From: Betaproteobacteria bacterium
GTDB lineage: Bacteria > Pseudomonadota > Gammaproteobacteria > Burkholderiales > Casimicrobiaceae
DNA length: 13,490 nucleotides
Direction of reading: 5' to 3'
NCBI GenBank assembly: GCA_025355395.1
Contig: JANXZT010000400.1
Location: 1 to 13,490, forward strand
In this document: piece after piece, positions 12,513-13,490 of the stretch
How the letters are laid out: each line of letters starts with the position of its first letter
How positions within the stretch are numbered: position 1 is the stretch's first letter
Program-made: the position numbers and the translations under genes
Notes under the pieces: generated by a model
Database searches by the model: none
The model's input: only the letters and a program-made list of their open reading frames with translations
Told to the model about the DNA's origin: nothing

Positions 12513-13253
12513 ATGCTCACCTTCCTGATCAACCTCGACGCCGCGCATGAGCGCCGGGACAGGATGTGTCGCCAGCTCGACGCGGCGCACCTTTGTGTCG
12601 AGCGAATCGGTATCGATCTGCGCGAGTCTACGGATGATGCAATACACCAGTGGGCCGCGATTCATTTTCCGCAGATCTCTTTTGATCTCGATCGTTTGAG
12701 CACCGCCGAGGCCGGCTGCTGGGCTTCCCATCTTACGGCCTGGCGGGGGCTCCTGTACGCGGGGAGCGCACCCTCCTGCGCGGTGATCGAAGACGACCTC
12801 ATCCTGCAGGCGGGGTTCGAGAATGCGCTGTCCGTCGTCGAGCGGCAGAACGCATTCGACGTGGTCTACCTCGGCACGTCATCGAAGAACATTTCGACGC
12901 GAAGGCGCACACCTATCGGCGAGCTTTGGATGCACGAGCCGATCGGTGTCATTTTCAACACGTGGGGCTACGTGATGACACGCCGATATGCCGAGCGCTT
13001 TTTCAGCCTGGACCGCATCGTGCTCGACATGCCGATCGATCACTTCGTGGGCGGCCGCGCGAAATCTGGCAAACCGCGCATTGCGGTGCTGCGTCCGGCC
13101 ATAGTCAGCGAGGATCCCGATGTCGGGCTGAATTCCCAGATCCAACCGTACAATTCGCGTGTCGATCGACATCCTCTGTGGGAAGGCACGCGCCGCGCGC
13201 TGCTCTCGAGCCGCGTAAGCGATGTCTATTATTCGCTTTACCGCTTGCTGTAG
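12513..13253 (+). CDS. Glycosyltransferase family 25 (LOS/LPS-type galactosyl- or glucosyltransferase)
   Basis: A 246-residue cytoplasmic-side glycosyltransferase of family 25, which transfers a sugar, often galactose, during lipooligosaccharide or other glycan assembly. Landmarks are FLINLDAAHERRDRM (residues 4-18), LSTAEAGCWASHLTAWR (62-78) matching the family GExGCxxSH motif, the acidic VIEDD (91-95), DVVYLGT (116-122), FNTWGYVMTRRYAERF (148-163) and MPIDHF (173-178). The acidic residues expected to bind metal and sugar nucleotide are intact. The ATG at 12513 was chosen because the family begins with the hydrophobic strand at once; a GTG at 12477 would add 12 residues. Neither start has a strong ribosome binding site. 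No other cell-surface glycan gene is visible, so the acceptor is unknown. Confidence 0.82.
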   Translation: MLTFLINLDAAHERRDRMCRQLDAAHLCVERIGIDLRESTDDAIHQWAAIHFPQISFDLDRLSTAEAGCWASHLTAWRGLLYAGSAPSCAVIEDDLILQAGFENALSVVERQNAFDVVYLGTSSKNISTRRRTPIGELWMHEPIGVIFNTWGYVMTRRYAERFFSLDRIVLDMPIDHFVGGRAKSGKPRIAVLRPAIVSEDPDVGLNSQIQPYNSRVDRHPLWEGTRRALLSSRVSDVYYSLYRLL

Positions 13254-13343
13254 CTTTGGTCGCAACAACGTGGCCAGCAGCCGCGGCGGCGTCCGCGCGT
13301 CTCCGTCGAGGCCGCCGTGGTCGAACCGTGCCGCGGGTTGATT

Positions 13344-13364
13344 GTGCGCCGCGGCGCGGCGCAC
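13344..13364. repeat. Perfect GC palindrome GTGCGCCGC-GGC-GCGGCGCAC
   Basis: Nine-base perfect arms with a three-base centre make a very stable stem, 90 bases after the glycosyltransferase stop codon. No T run follows on either strand, so it is not a standard intrinsic terminator, but it could block 3' exonucleases and protect the transcript end. Confidence 0.6.
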
Positions 13365-13454
13365 GCGGCGCCAGTGGTCACGTTCATCAGGTGATGGCCG
13401 GGCGAAGCGGCCGTCATTACTGCGGAGGTGGGGATCGATTTTGGCGCAAAAAAA

Positions 13455-13480
13455 TGGATCCCCGCGTTCGCGAGGATGAC
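13455..13480. repeat. Diverged copy of the dispersed palindromic repeat
   Basis: TGGATCCCCGCG-TT-CGCGAGGATGACG matches the elements at 1304-1404 in the same orientation, with T-to-C and G-to-A type changes in the arms (ATCCCCGCG against CGCGAGGAT, one mispair). It shows that the element is dispersed and not only a local duplication. Confidence 0.75.
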
Positions 13481-13490
13481 GATTTCCTCG

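Larger units (their letters stand above)
13254..13490. other. Gene-free tail with palindrome and dispersed repeat
   Basis: After the glycosyltransferase stop no gene is supported to the end of the window. A minus-strand frame running into this stretch is Arg/His/Ala-rich and is a shadow of the glycosyltransferase gene. The stretch holds the GC palindrome at 13344-13364 and the repeat copy at 13455-13480. Confidence 0.6.

Noticed and set aside
12879..13364. Minus-strand frame across the glycosyltransferase 3' end and the tail
   Set aside because: Arg/His/Ala-rich antisense sequence without motif or ribosome binding site.
13344..13364. GC palindrome as an intrinsic terminator
   Set aside because: No T run follows the stem on either strand, so it is listed only as a palindrome.

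Overview
The window looks like chromosomal DNA from a GC-rich betaproteobacterium, probably of the order Burkholderiales. This rests on the high-GC codon usage, a thiolase that closely resembles BktB of Cupriavidus, YehX/OpuCA-type osmoprotectant transport genes, and copies of a dispersed palindromic repeat (core ATTCCCGCG-TT-CGCGGGAAT) of a kind I know from many proteobacterial genomes. No rRNA, tRNA, CRISPR array, prophage or transposase was seen. The lineage is an inference.

Layout. 1-1122 (+): the 3' end of an ABC permease gene and its ATPase gene, for osmoprotectant or amine uptake. 1123-1497: a gene-free block of three kinds of short repeat between convergent genes. 1498-3048 (-): histidine ammonia-lyase, hutH, without other hut genes in view. 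3272-4793 (+): a DUF2182 membrane protein followed by a DUF1326 protein, both rich in Cys, His or Met, probably a metal-handling pair. 4817-5490 (-): a vapBC-type toxin-antitoxin pair with a clear promoter and operator. 5543-7203 (-): a cupin, a two-helix membrane protein and a 2-keto-4-pentenoate hydratase-like enzyme, probably one operon. 7392-8342 (+): a RimK-like ATP-grasp ligase. 8383-8934 (-): a HEPN-like helical protein preceded by tandem repeats. 9262-10452 (+): beta-ketothiolase. 10498-11667 (-): FMN-dependent alpha-hydroxy-acid dehydrogenase/oxidase. 11882-12391 (+): DUF1993 protein. 12513-13253 (+): family 25 glycosyltransferase. 13254-13490: a strong GC palindrome and another copy of the dispersed repeat.

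Most genes are housekeeping or accessory metabolism in short units on alternating strands, so there is little long-range operon logic. Three parts act as units: permease plus ATPase; DUF2182 plus DUF1326; and the cupin/membrane protein/hydratase run, with vapBC following on the same strand from its own promoter. I found no convincing large new system. The most useful leads are the DUF2182-DUF1326 pair, the apparently leaderless antitoxin promoter with its operator in the spacer, the repeat block at 1152-1454, and the HEPN-like orphan with repeats at its start.
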